From contig NZ_JAHKRN010000037.1 in NCBI RefSeq assembly GCF_019396385.1, positions 1-64,000 on the forward strand: a stretch of 64,000 nucleotides of DNA, read 5' to 3'. Shown here piece after piece: positions 24,253 through 32,679 of the stretch. The stretch comes from Nonomuraea harbinensis (lineage in GTDB: Bacteria; Actinomycetota; Actinomycetes; Streptosporangiales; Streptosporangiaceae). The position numbers and the translations under genes were made by a program. Every line of letters begins with the position of its first letter. The first letter of the stretch is position 1. The notes under the pieces are model-generated. The model was given only the letters and a program-made list of their open reading frames with translations, was not told where the DNA came from and did no database searches.

Positions 24253-26634
24253 TCACCGGACTCCGGTGGCCGCGGGGATCTGCAGGCCGGGCCACCAGCG
24301 CCGGAGCGTCCCCTCCACGATCATCAGGGACATCAGGGGGAACGCGAAGTCGGCCGGCGGGTGGACGCCGTACCTGTTCTGGTGCTCGAAGACGCGGGGC
24401 CCGAAGTCGGTCATGTCGAACCGCCCTCCCGGCTCCGTCGTCGCCCGTACGAGCCCGGCGATCTCGCGGGCGAACGCGCGCCTGCGAGCCGGGGTGTGCC
24501 CGGCGGGCGGCCCCGAGGGGAACGCCGAGTCGTACATGATCTCCCCGCACCGCTGCCCGTTGCGGAGCGCCAGGTTGATGAAGAAGTCCCGGAGTGCGTC
24601 CCGGACCCTCCCGGGCATCTCCACGCAGTAGCCGGCGTCCAGGATCACGACGGTGCCGTCCGGCCGGATGTAGATGTTGCCCGGATGGAGGTCGCAGTGG
24701 ACGAATCCGTCCTTGAAGATCATCGAGCCGACGGCTTCGAGCACCCGCGACGCGACGCGGTCGCGCCCGGCCAGGTCCGCGGCCGGACCGTCGTCGGCGA
24801 GCCCCGGGACGAGGTCGGTCACCAGGGCCACGGGGCAGGTGTAGTCCTCGTGCACCCGCGGCACGATGATCTCCTCGTACCGGGCCAGGTTCGCGGCGAG
24901 CCGGCGCAGGTGGCCGGCCTCGCGGAAGAAGTCGATCTGGCCGTAGAGCGCCCGGGACATGTAGCCGACGAGGTCGGCCATGGGCGCGCCGCCCGCCGCC
25001 GGCAGCTTCTCGGCCACCCGGGTGAGCGCGGTCAGCAGGGTGAGGTCGGTCGACATCGACTCCGCGACGCCCTCCCGCTGCAGCTTGACGGCCAGCAGGC
25101 GGCCGTCCGGGTCGATGGCCTCGTACACGCAGGCGATGCTGCCGCTGCCGACGCAGCGATCCGTCACGTTGAGCCGGCTCAGCCGCGGCTCCTGACGCGT
25201 GGCGAGGGCCAGTTGACGGCCGAACTCCGCGGCGCCCATCGGCGTGACGTCGTCGTGCAGGGCTGCCAGCTGCTCGGTGACGTGGGCGGGGAACAGGTCG
25301 GCGCGGCTGGCCAGCATCTGCCCGAACTTGACGTAGGTGGGGCCCATGCGTTCGACATGCCGCACGAGCCGCCTGGTGCCGCGCGTCTGCGCCCGTGTCC
25401 TGCCGCGGAGCAGCCGGTCGACCAGCCACGCCGACACCACGTGCGGCGCCGCGGCGCCCACCCGGCCGGTCAGCCGCGCCGCGCGGCCGGCCAGGCGGAG
25501 CCCGCGCACGCGTGGCAGGTGGTCCGGGCCCGCCGCGCTCTCCCGCGCGGGCTCGCCCGGTCCGGCATCGCCGGGCCCCCGCTCGGCCGTCCTGCCGAAC
25601 GCGTGCGCCGCCACCATGGGGTGCACGGCGGGCAGCGTCGTGACCGGCGACAGCCCGGCCTCGGCGGCGGCGGCGACCAGGGTCTCGGGCGTCAGCCCCA
25701 GGGTGCCCAGCGGCCGGCCGCCCCGCGCGGCGGTGGCCGGGACGCAGTACAGCACGCTGGTCGCCAGCAGCATCGCCGCCGCCGGTCCGGTCAGCGGCGG
25801 AGATTCCACGACCAGCAGGGTGCCGCCGGGGCGCAGGGCGGAGGCCGCGGCGCGCAGCATGCCGGACAGGTCGCTCACGTCGTGGAGCACGCTGAGCGCG
25901 AGAATCAGGTCGTATCCGCCGCTCAGCGCCGTCGTGGCGTCCAGGTGGCACAGCGAGACACGTCCGGTCAGGCCGCGCGCCGCCAGCCGGGCGTTGCCCG
26001 CGCTGGTCAGCCGTTCGTCGAGGTCGAAGCCCTGAGCCGTGATCCGGGGGAAGTCCGTCGCCAGGGTCTCCAGCGTCTCACCGGACGCGCAGCCGATCTC
26101 CGCCACCCTGCCGCCGGCCCGCAGGGTGTCGGTGAGCCCGGGGACGGCGGGCAACCAGATGTCCGGAAGGATGACCCCGGTCCACTGGGCGCTCATCCGC
26201 TGCATCGCCTCGGCGAGCTCCTGCGGATAGCTCGCGTCGTCGAGGGCTCCCCCGGTGTGATAGGCCTCGGCGATCGCGGGGACGCACCGGGTCAGCGCGC
26301 CGAACAACGCCACCCCCGGCTGCACGTCCATCATCCCGCCGATGAACGGCCGGACCTCGGGCGACCACGCGTAGCCCGCCTCGTCGTGGGAGACCAGCCC
26401 GGCGGCGGCCAGGCCGCGCAGCCACTCCTCGGCGAGGCGCGCGTCGCCGCCGGTGGCCCGGGCGAGCCCGGCCGCCTGAGCGGGGCCGGCGGCCAGCGCG
26501 GCGCTCAGCCCGGTCCGCGAGCCGAATTCCAGCATCGTGGCGACCATCGCGGTGGCCACGACGGCCATCGGCCGCGGCAGCTCCGGCCCGTCGCCGATCT
26601 CGTGTCGGGTCGTCCCGGCAATTCTCTCACCCAT
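24253..26634 (-). CDS. Methyltransferase - UbiB/AarF (ABC1) kinase-like fusion protein
   Basis: 793 aa, one uninterrupted frame. Residues about 25-345 form a SAM methyltransferase (motif I RVAEIGCASGETLETLA, GYDLILALSVLHDV, GTLLVVESPPL) paralogous to 16326-17417. After a linker of roughly 40 residues, about 385-790 form a UbiB-like domain: GPTYVKFGQMLASRADLFP (KxGQ), GSGSIACVYEA, LLAVKLQREG, GQIDFFREAGH, VHCDLHPGNIYI (catalytic-loop region) and VILDAGYCVE (DFG position). UbiB proteins are membrane-associated ATPases that help handle quinone lipids; here a lipid-like polyene or quinone intermediate could be methylated and presented. ATG at 26634 is preceded by AAGGG. A -10 TATAAT lies at 26677-26672. 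Confidence 0.85.
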   Translation of the reverse strand: MGERIAGTTRHEIGDGPELPRPMAVVATAMVATMLEFGSRTGLSAALAAGPAQAAGLARATGGDARLAEEWLRGLAAAGLVSHDEAGYAWSPEVRPFIGGMMDVQPGVALFGALTRCVPAIAEAYHTGGALDDASYPQELAEAMQRMSAQWTGVILPDIWLPAVPGLTDTLRAGGRVAEIGCASGETLETLATDFPRITAQGFDLDERLTSAGNARLAARGLTGRVSLCHLDATTALSGGYDLILALSVLHDVSDLSGMLRAAASALRPGGTLLVVESPPLTGPAAAMLLATSVLYCVPATAARGGRPLGTLGLTPETLVAAAAEAGLSPVTTLPAVHPMVAAHAFGRTAERGPGDAGPGEPARESAAGPDHLPRVRGLRLAGRAARLTGRVGAAAPHVVSAWLVDRLLRGRTRAQTRGTRRLVRHVERMGPTYVKFGQMLASRADLFPAHVTEQLAALHDDVTPMGAAEFGRQLALATRQEPRLSRLNVTDRCVGSGSIACVYEAIDPDGRLLAVKLQREGVAESMSTDLTLLTALTRVAEKLPAAGGAPMADLVGYMSRALYGQIDFFREAGHLRRLAANLARYEEIIVPRVHEDYTCPVALVTDLVPGLADDGPAADLAGRDRVASRVLEAVGSMIFKDGFVHCDLHPGNIYIRPDGTVVILDAGYCVEMPGRVRDALRDFFINLALRNGQRCGEIMYDSAFPSGPPAGHTPARRRAFAREIAGLVRATTEPGGRFDMTDFGPRVFEHQNRYGVHPPADFAFPLMSLMIVEGTLRRWWPGLQIPAATGVR

Positions 26635-26671
26635 GGAAAGACACCCTTTTGGCACGACAGCAAATGTACGA

Positions 26672-26677
26672 ATTATA
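26672..26677 (-). promoter_or_regulatory. -10 box TATAAT upstream of the fusion gene
   Basis: Perfect TATAAT on the minus strand, about 38 bp before the ATG at 26634, within the 148-bp AT-richer divergent region shared with the SRPBCC gene at 26783. No good -35 is visible at the proper distance, so an activator may be needed. Confidence 0.4.
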
Positions 26678-26782
26678 GTCAGGCGTTTCCGGGGCGGCTT
26701 CTTCGAAATTGCGGTGTGCTTTCCTGCGGAATTCGGCGACCGGCCCGTTCCGCCGATGATTTGCGCATGCTAACGTGACGCC

Positions 26783-27235
26783 ATGTCCGTGGACAGAGAT
26801 TCGTCCGCCGTTTCCATCCACCGGCATTTCGACTGCGCTTTCCCCGAGTTATGGCTGTCGGTGACCGCGCCCGAGTCGATCTCCGCCTGGTTCACGCCGT
26901 GCGCCCGGGGCTCCGGCGGACGCTACCGGCTGCGGTTCACGGAGGACTCCGGCGAGTCCTATGTCAAACACGCGACGGTGCTCCGCTACCGCCTCCGGGA
27001 GGACGCGGGCGACTATCGGTTCCTGCTGGAGGACCCGGGTCATCACGACAGCGTGGTGGAGGTGAGCGTCAGCGGGGCGCCGGGCGGCGCCGTCCTGACG
27101 CTGCGGCACCTCGATCCACCCGCGGAGCTGGCCGACGGGTACGCCCGCGGCTGGGCCGACTACCTGGACTCCCTGGAGCGGCACCTGGAGGCCTCCCGCC
27201 AGGACGCGATCCGGCGTCCGGAGGGCGGGAGATGA
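26783..27235 (+). CDS. SRPBCC (AHSA1-like) protein coupled to a UbiB-like gene
   Basis: 150 aa single SRPBCC domain: IHRHFDCAFPELWLSVTAPE, ISAWFTPCARGSGGRYRLRF, VVEVSVSGAPGGAVLTLRHL and the closing helix GYARGWADYLDSLERHLEA, the usual AHSA1 ending. ATG at 26783; its TGA overlaps the ATG of the UbiB-like gene by 4 bp. Function within the fold is ligand binding; CalC-like self-protection or carriage of a hydrophobic intermediate are both possible. Divergent from the methyltransferase-UbiB fusion, so two UbiB units and one SRPBCC share one control region. Confidence 0.78.
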   Translation: MSVDRDSSAVSIHRHFDCAFPELWLSVTAPESISAWFTPCARGSGGRYRLRFTEDSGESYVKHATVLRYRLREDAGDYRFLLEDPGHHDSVVEVSVSGAPGGAVLTLRHLDPPAELADGYARGWADYLDSLERHLEASRQDAIRRPEGGR

Positions 27236-28431
27236 GCTCCGCGGCCCGGTCGGCCGTGCGGATCGCGCAGGTCGCCGTCGTGGTGTGCGCCACGGCGGCT
27301 TCGCTGGCCTGGGCCGTGGTGCGGCACGGCCGGCGGGACGGGACGCTCAGGAGGGCGGGCGCCGTGGTGAGCGCGGCCCTGTGGCGGCTGGGCCCGGCGT
27401 TCATCAAGGTCGGGCAGATGCTGTCGAGCCGCAGGGACATCCTCCCCGCCGCGTTCTGCGAGGAGCTGGAGGAGGGCCTGGCGCGCGGGCGGGCCGGCGC
27501 CGGCGGGGCCGACGTGGAGATCGGATCCGTGGCCACCGTGGAGCGGCGCCAGGTGAACGGCGCCGACGTGGCGGTCAAGACGGTCCACCCCACGGCCGCC
27601 GAACAGCTGCGGATCGACCTCGGCCTCATCACGGCCATGGCCCGGGTCGCGGGCGTGCTGCTCCGGCGCTCGGGACCCACGCTGGAACGGGTCGTGCACG
27701 AGATGTGCGAGTCGGTCCGCGGGCAGACCGACCTGGTGGCGGAGGCGGCCACCCTCCGCCGGCTCGAAGACCTCGAACTCGTCCTGCCGGTGGTCTTCCC
27801 CCGGGTGCTGCCCGCGCAGAGCGGCCCGGACGTGCTGACGATGACGTGGATACCGGGACAGGCCGGCGGCCGGCGGTTCCGCGATCCCCGGCGCACCGCC
27901 AAGCGGCTCGTCCTGACGGTGTACGAGATGCTCTTCATCACCGGCGTCGTCCACTGCGATCTGCATCCGGGCAACTGGTGGGAGCTGCCCGACGGCCGGC
28001 TGGCGATCGTCGACGCCGGGTTCACCTACGAGCTGGACGAGGAGATGCGGACGCATTTCACCGAGTTCTTCCTCGGGATGTCCAGCGGGAACGCCGAGAT
28101 CTGCGCCACGCACGCGCTGGCCGCCGCGGCCCGGCCGGTGCCGCCCGAGGCCGAGAAGGCGTTCCGCCGCGACATGGAGAGCCTCATCGGCTCCGTCACG
28201 GGGCTGACGGCGGGGGCCTTCTCCCTGGCGGGGTTCGCCGCCCGCTTCTTCGCCGTGCAGCGGCGGCACCAGGCGTTCTCACGGGCCGAGTTCATCTTTC
28301 CTCTCATGGCCCTCCTGGCCATAGAAGGGCAGGTCAAGCAGCTGGATCCGGGAATCAACTTCCAATCTCTGGCGGGCCCCGTCGTGTTGCGCTCCATCGT
28401 CGCGCGGGCCCGCGCCGAGCGCGTCCGCTGA
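27232..28431 (+). CDS. UbiB/AarF (ABC1)-like protein 2, membrane-anchored
   Basis: 399 aa. A hydrophobic N-terminal helix (about 8-30, AQVAVVVCATAASLAWAVV) is followed by LGPAFIKVGQMLSSRRDILP (KxGQ), a compressed loop EIGSVATVE, DVAVKTVHP (Lys of the ATP site), GQTDLVAEAATLRRL, VVHCDLHPGNWWELPDG and LAIVDAGFTYELD. The linker between KxGQ and the nucleotide loop is shorter than in the other two copies. Ends with the shared FIFPLMALLAIEGQ block. Translationally coupled to the SRPBCC gene by ATGA. Probably membrane-bound and handling a hydrophobic cargo; kinase activity is not assumed. Confidence 0.82.
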   Translation: MSSAARSAVRIAQVAVVVCATAASLAWAVVRHGRRDGTLRRAGAVVSAALWRLGPAFIKVGQMLSSRRDILPAAFCEELEEGLARGRAGAGGADVEIGSVATVERRQVNGADVAVKTVHPTAAEQLRIDLGLITAMARVAGVLLRRSGPTLERVVHEMCESVRGQTDLVAEAATLRRLEDLELVLPVVFPRVLPAQSGPDVLTMTWIPGQAGGRRFRDPRRTAKRLVLTVYEMLFITGVVHCDLHPGNWWELPDGRLAIVDAGFTYELDEEMRTHFTEFFLGMSSGNAEICATHALAAAARPVPPEAEKAFRRDMESLIGSVTGLTAGAFSLAGFAARFFAVQRRHQAFSRAEFIFPLMALLAIEGQVKQLDPGINFQSLAGPVVLRSIVARARAERVR

Positions 28432-28506
28432 GCCCTGCCACGCGCTCACCTCGCCGGCGACGGCTTCCCGAGGCATCGCCGGAGCATCGCTATACACTTT
28501 CTTAGT

Positions 28507-29202
28507 ATGGTGAACGAGTCGGTGGCCCGCGCCGGCGAACGCAGACGTTACGGGCAATACTGCGGTCTGGCCGCGTGCCTCGACGTGATCGGCGAGCGAT
28601 GGACCCTGCTGATCATCCGAGAGCTCCTCGTCGGCCCTCAGCGATACAACGAGCTGCTTCACAATCTTCCAGGCATCGGCACCAACCTCCTCGCCGAGCG
28701 GCTCCGCTGGCTGACCCGCCAGGGCGTCGTCCGGCAGCACCCGCGGCTGAGCGGCAGGGGGCACACCTACGAGCTGACGGCCTTCGGTGAGGAGCTCCGC
28801 GAGCCGGTGCTCGGCCTGGCCCGGTGGGGGCTGAACGTCCCCCACTCCTTCAGCGCGGAAGACGAGGTGCGGCCGCAGTGGGGGGTGCTGGCCGTCGAGG
28901 CGCTGATCAGGAAGGACCAGATCCCCGACGTCGACGAGTCCTACGAGTTCCTCGTCGACGACCAGGTGTTCCACATCGCGGTGCGGGGCCGGCAGATCTC
29001 GGTCGTCCAGCAGGGCGCCGAGGACGCGGTCCTGCGGGTCTCGACCGACGCCAAGACGTTCGTGGACATCGGCTCGGGCCGGCTCTCGCCCTTCGAGGCC
29101 GTGGTGACCAAACGGCTGAGCCTGGAGGGTGACCAGGAAGCCCTCACCCGGTGTTCCCGTCTGCTGGGGCTGCTTCCCGGCCCCCGCCCGACCGCGATCT
29201 GA
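28507..29202 (+). CDS. HxlR-family regulator with C-terminal SCP2-like domain
   Basis: 231 aa. The N-terminal winged helix is HxlR type: YCGLAACLDVIGERWTLLII, RELLVGPQRYNELLHNLPGI, TNLLAERLRWLTRQGVV. The C-terminal 100 residues (VDDQVFHIAVRGRQISVVQQ, AVLRVSTDAKTFVDIGSG) resemble the sterol-carrier (SCP2)-like pocket found in some HxlR proteins, a likely small-hydrophobic-ligand sensor. A TATACA box ends about 10 bp before the ATG, so the transcript is nearly leaderless. It overlaps the convergent TetR gene by 59 bp. It may sense the pathway product or intermediate. Confidence 0.85.
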   Translation: MVNESVARAGERRRYGQYCGLAACLDVIGERWTLLIIRELLVGPQRYNELLHNLPGIGTNLLAERLRWLTRQGVVRQHPRLSGRGHTYELTAFGEELREPVLGLARWGLNVPHSFSAEDEVRPQWGVLAVEALIRKDQIPDVDESYEFLVDDQVFHIAVRGRQISVVQQGAEDAVLRVSTDAKTFVDIGSGRLSPFEAVVTKRLSLEGDQEALTRCSRLLGLLPGPRPTAI

Positions 29203-29773
29203 GCGTCTCCAGGTACGCGTCTATGTCCGCGGCCAGCGGGGGAAGGTCGACGGCCGGGTTCGGCGACCGGGCGAGCAGCATGCCGCCTTCGCAGATCAGC
29301 GAGAAGACGAGCTGCGCGCGAGCGGCCACCGTCTCCGGCGCTCCCCCGCCGGCCAGGCGCAGACCGGCCAGCAGGACCCGCAGGGTGTGGCCGTGCTCCA
29401 GCTCCCGCACGGCCTCCCAGCCCATCAACGACGGGGCGTCGAGCAGCACGATCTGCCGGAAACCCGGATCCAGGCAGTGCTCCAGGAAGGTGCGGACGCC
29501 GTTGTGCAGGGCTTCCCACGGGTCGTCCTCCTCGGCGGCGGCGTACTCCAGTCTTGCCGCGATCTTCTGCTGCTCGCGGATGAAGACGGCGCGGAACAGC
29601 TCGATCTTGCTACCGAAATGGTGGTAGACGGCGCCCTTGGTGACCCCCGCCGCCGCGGAGATCGTGTCGATCGAGGTCGCGGCATAGCCGTTGCCGCCGA
29701 ACAGCTCGTGCGCGGCGCCGACCAGCCGGGCCGTCGTCACGTCCGAGCGCTCGGCCTGCGTTCGCCTGGCCAT
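29144..29773 (-). CDS. TetR-family repressor 1
   Basis: 209 aa. N-terminal HTH: LVGAAHELFGGNGYAATSID, ISAAAGVTKGAVYHHFGSKI, then a helical ligand-binding domain. ATG at 29773 has GAGGAG four bases upstream; a longer start at 29785 would place that ribosome site inside the gene. Its 3' end overlaps the HxlR gene's 3' end by 59 bp, so collision or antisense effects between the two regulators are possible. Follows the membrane protein gene (52 bp), and may repress the operon P450 3-VOC-membrane protein, whose internal gap holds a 16-bp palindrome. Confidence 0.9.
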   Translation of the reverse strand: MARRTQAERSDVTTARLVGAAHELFGGNGYAATSIDTISAAAGVTKGAVYHHFGSKIELFRAVFIREQQKIAARLEYAAAEEDDPWEALHNGVRTFLEHCLDPGFRQIVLLDAPSLMGWEAVRELEHGHTLRVLLAGLRLAGGGAPETVAARAQLVFSLICEGGMLLARSPNPAVDLPPLAADIDAYLETLRSRSGGGREAAPADGNTG

Positions 29774-29825
29774 GCTTCTCCTCATCAGCTCCGGTTACCG
29801 GCCCGCCCGTCGTCCGGGCGGCCCG

Positions 29826-30758
29826 TCACCAGGGGATCACCGGGTACCAGGGGATGAGCTCGCGTCTGGCCAGCAGCCGTACGTCCCAGTACAGGAAGGT
29901 GAAGACCCCGACGACGATGAAGGCCGCTCCCGTGATGAGGGCGAGCCGGCCGGGCCGGGCGGCGAACCAGCCCTGCACCCGGCCGCCCATGACCACCGCG
30001 AGCAGGATGAAGAGCACCGTGAGGATCACGATGTTCCCCACGGACTGCAGCATGAACGCCAGCGCCCCGTAGAGCGGGTTGTGGCTCTCGGCGGCGTCCC
30101 GGAACAGCTGCCGGAACAGTCCGTACGGCCGTCCGATGAGGAAGCCGCCGATGAGCGCTCCCATGACCACCATGGGCGCGTTGGGGAAGCGCCGGGTGAG
30201 CCGGGCGAGCGGGTCGCGCACGATGCCGAGCGCGGCCAGCCCGAGCCAGACGAACGCCAGCCCGATCACGCCGAACGCCACCATCGACTGGACGCTCCTG
30301 GCCGACAGCTCCCCCGGGAGGGTGGGGGCGGTCGAGAACTGCGGCATGGCGGTCCCGACGATCCCGACCACGGCTCCGTACACGCCGGAGACCGTGAGCA
30401 TGCCCACGGTCAGCCAGGCGAGGGGCTTGAAGACGGCCCCCACGCGGTCCGACAGCGAGCGCGGCTGTCCGACGATCGGGCAGAGCGCGCCGAGGACGGC
30501 GATGTTGCAGGCGGTGAAGGTGCCGCCCAGCCCGGTGGCGAAGGCGAAGACGATGCCGGGCAGGATGCCGTCGAGGACCGTGGCCTCCGGCTCCTGGCCG
30601 AGCACGGTGCCGGCGACGTTCTCCCCGATGACCGAGTCGACGAACTCCGCTGACCAGACGACGGTGAGCAGGAATCCGATCAGCGAGCTGATCAGGACGG
30701 CCCGCCAGGGATGGCGGATCCCGGCCCGCTCGGCGGGGCGCTGTTCGGTGAGTGCCAT
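29826..30758 (-). CDS. Polytopic membrane protein, unrecognised
   Basis: 310 aa with about seven to eight hydrophobic helices (for example VLISSLIGFLLTVVWSAEF, LTVGMLTVSGVYGAVVGIV, ILTVLFILLAVVMGG). One helix carries two cysteines nine apart (FTACNIAVLGALCP), faintly like the CcdA/DsbD thiol-transfer membrane family, but I cannot confirm this. It could be a transporter or an electron-transfer membrane component. ATG at 30758 with GGAG upstream. Sits between the VOC gene (182-bp gap) and tetR in one direction. Function unknown. Confidence 0.75.
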   Translation of the reverse strand: MALTEQRPAERAGIRHPWRAVLISSLIGFLLTVVWSAEFVDSVIGENVAGTVLGQEPEATVLDGILPGIVFAFATGLGGTFTACNIAVLGALCPIVGQPRSLSDRVGAVFKPLAWLTVGMLTVSGVYGAVVGIVGTAMPQFSTAPTLPGELSARSVQSMVAFGVIGLAFVWLGLAALGIVRDPLARLTRRFPNAPMVVMGALIGGFLIGRPYGLFRQLFRDAAESHNPLYGALAFMLQSVGNIVILTVLFILLAVVMGGRVQGWFAARPGRLALITGAAFIVVGVFTFLYWDVRLLARRELIPWYPVIPW

Positions 30759-30783
30759 GTGGGTCTCCTCTTCGTACCGGCGC

Positions 30784-30799
30784 GACCGGCGCGCCGGTC
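30784..30799. promoter_or_regulatory. 16-bp perfect palindrome upstream of the membrane protein gene
   Basis: GACCGGCGCGCCGGTC, a perfect palindrome 26 bp upstream of the ATG at 30758. A plausible binding site for the adjacent TetR repressor, though GC-rich palindromes arise easily at this composition. Confidence 0.3.
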
Positions 30800-30939
30800 G
30801 GATCATGGACGTTCGAGGTGCTGGACACGGCTGCGCCGCAGGTGCTGCCTGCTGCCGCGCGGCGCGGCGAAACCCCCGGGACCCGCATGGGCAGCGGCCG
30901 ATCACGGTTCCCGGGAGGTGGAGCGGTGTGCGGCAGAGC

Positions 30940-31320
30940 TCAGCGGCCGGCCCAGAGGCCCACGTGGTTGCCTTCCGGGTCACGGAAGACGGCGCAGTGG
31001 CCGTGGTTCCCGCCGATGTCCATCTTCGGCCGGTCCACCTTGCCGCCGGCCTTCAGCACGGCGTCGAGCGTGCCGTCGATGTCGTCCACGAGCAGGTAGA
31101 CGACGGTGGACTCACCGGTGGGCGAGGGCCGGCGCGCCGACTGGGCGAGCCCTCCGACGGGCGGCCCGCCCGCGCCGGTGACGATCATGAAGTACGCGCC
31201 CAGAGGGAACTCGGGGATCTCCTCGTAGGTCCAGCCGAACACTTCCGTGTAGAACGTACGCATTCGTCCTATGTCGTTGACGTGGATCTCGAACCAGGCG
31301 ACCGCGTCTGACAGGGACAC
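30940..31320 (-). CDS. VOC (glyoxalase fold) protein 2
   Basis: 126 aa: AWFEIHVNDIGRMRTFYTEV at the N-terminus, FMIVTGAGGPPVGG in the middle and CAVFRDPEGNHVGLW at the C-terminus, the paired beta-alpha-beta-beta-beta modules of the VOC fold. The GTG at 31320 has GAGGAG four bases upstream. Nineteen bases after the P450 3 stop, so co-transcribed. Drug-sequestering VOC proteins (bleomycin BlmA; TnmS1-3 for tiancimycin) make a resistance role attractive, but many actinobacterial VOC proteins of this size have unrelated or unknown activity. Confidence 0.82.
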   Translation of the reverse strand: MSLSDAVAWFEIHVNDIGRMRTFYTEVFGWTYEEIPEFPLGAYFMIVTGAGGPPVGGLAQSARRPSPTGESTVVYLLVDDIDGTLDAVLKAGGKVDRPKMDIGGNHGHCAVFRDPEGNHVGLWAGR

Positions 31321-31339
31321 GTGACTCCTCCTCGGCTGG

Positions 31340-32551
31340 CTAGGGTGTGGCGGCGAACGTGATCGGCAGGCTGACCACCCCGCGGAACATCGTGCTGCGC
31401 CGGTAGACGAGCTCACCGGCGGGAACGGCCGCCCGCAGCTCGGCCAGACCGGCGAGCTGCCCCAGCGCCGCCTTCAGCTCCATGCGGGCGAGCAGGGCGC
31501 CGAGGCAGAAGCGCATGCCGGCGCCGAAGGACATGGGCGGTCGCTCCGAGCGGCGGATGTCGAACCTGTCCGGATCCGTGAACTGCGCCGGGTCGCGGTT
31601 CGCCGCCCCCGCGAGGGCGACGACGAAGGCGCCCTCGGGCAGCTTCGTGCCGGAGAGGTCGAGGTCCGCCGAGATCTGCCGGCTGTTGGACTGGACCGAC
31701 GAGTCGTAGCGCAGGCACTCCTCGACGGCGCCCGCCAGCCGGTCCGGTTCGGCGCGCAGCAGCTCCAGCTGCCGAGGATGGCGCAGGAAGGCGAGGACGC
31801 CGTTGCCTATCTGGTTGGTCACGGTGTCGTGGCCGGCGAAGACCAGCGCCACGGCCGTGCCGATCAGGGCGTTGGTGGTGATGGGCCGCTGCCCGCCGGT
31901 GGCCTCGATCATGGCGCTGATGAGGTCGTCCCCCGGGTTCCTGCGCCGTTCGGCGATCAGCTCGGTGAGGTACTCGGCGAACTGTCCCATGGCGGCCTGG
32001 CCCCGGGCGATCTCCTCCGGACTGGCCAGGAGGTCGAGCGTGGGGGCGATGTCGACCGACCAGGCGCGCAGCGCGTCACGGTCGCGGGCCGGCATGCCGA
32101 GCAGCGTGGAGATCGTGGCGAGCGCGAGCGGGTAGGCGAAGTCGTCGACCAGGTCCATCTCGCCCCGCCTCCGCAGCGGCCGGAGCAGGTCGCGTGCGGT
32201 CTGCTCGATCTCCGCGCCCATCCTCCGGATCAGCCTGGGGGTGAAGGCCGGGCCGATCAGGGAGCGGAGCCGCTCGTGGTCGGGGTCGTCCTGGAAGAAG
32301 ATCGTGTGGCGCAGCACCTCGCTGAGCGGGCCGGGGCCGACCAGCGAGGCCCAGAAGTCGCGGATGCCGGCCCGGCCGAACCGGGCCTCGCCCAGGACGG
32401 TGCGGACGTCGTCGTACCGGGTGACGTACCAGATGCCGTTCGCGCCGCGATGGACCGGATCGTGGCGCAGCAGCCAGGCGTAGTAGGGGTACGGATCGCG
32501 CAGGACCGCGGGGTCCACGGGATCGAACCCGGCGCCGATGGGGACCGTCAT
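31340..32551 (-). CDS. Cytochrome P450 (third)
   Basis: 403 aa class I P450: heme loop MSFGAGMRFCLGALLARME with Cys349, I-helix ALVFAGHDTVTNQIGN (canonical acid-Thr-like pair, here D-T), K-helix EECLRYD and the meander FTDPDRFDIRRSE. ATG at 32551. First gene of the minus-strand run P450-VOC-membrane protein-TetR and divergent from the beta-rich protein at 32680. Needs a ferredoxin system in trans. Substrate unknown. Confidence 0.93.
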   Translation of the reverse strand: MTVPIGAGFDPVDPAVLRDPYPYYAWLLRHDPVHRGANGIWYVTRYDDVRTVLGEARFGRAGIRDFWASLVGPGPLSEVLRHTIFFQDDPDHERLRSLIGPAFTPRLIRRMGAEIEQTARDLLRPLRRRGEMDLVDDFAYPLALATISTLLGMPARDRDALRAWSVDIAPTLDLLASPEEIARGQAAMGQFAEYLTELIAERRRNPGDDLISAMIEATGGQRPITTNALIGTAVALVFAGHDTVTNQIGNGVLAFLRHPRQLELLRAEPDRLAGAVEECLRYDSSVQSNSRQISADLDLSGTKLPEGAFVVALAGAANRDPAQFTDPDRFDIRRSERPPMSFGAGMRFCLGALLARMELKAALGQLAGLAELRAAVPAGELVYRRSTMFRGVVSLPITFAATP

Positions 32552-32679
32552 CCGGACCGCCCTCCCTCCGTAGCTTTAAACAGCTATACCAAATGTCCCG
32601 ATATAGGTCTAGATCTGACCATTGTTCGAGGTGCATAGCTATGGTTTATTGAAGTGAAGCCGAAAGCGAGGTGGCGAGA
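32552..32679. promoter_or_regulatory. AT-richer divergent control region with palindrome
   Basis: 128 bp between the divergent P450 3 and beta-protein/UbiB operons, clearly richer in A and T than the surroundings. Contains the perfect palindrome CATAGCTATG (32634-32643) and a related half-site AGCTAT at 32583-32588 on the P450 side. TTGTTC (32623-32628) with TTTATT 17 bp later could serve the plus-strand operon. The regulator is unknown. Confidence 0.4.

Noticed and set aside
24253..26634. Possibility that the methyltransferase and UbiB parts are two separate genes
   Set aside because: No stop codon or ribosome site was found in the linker and the frame is continuous, so a fusion is the simpler reading.
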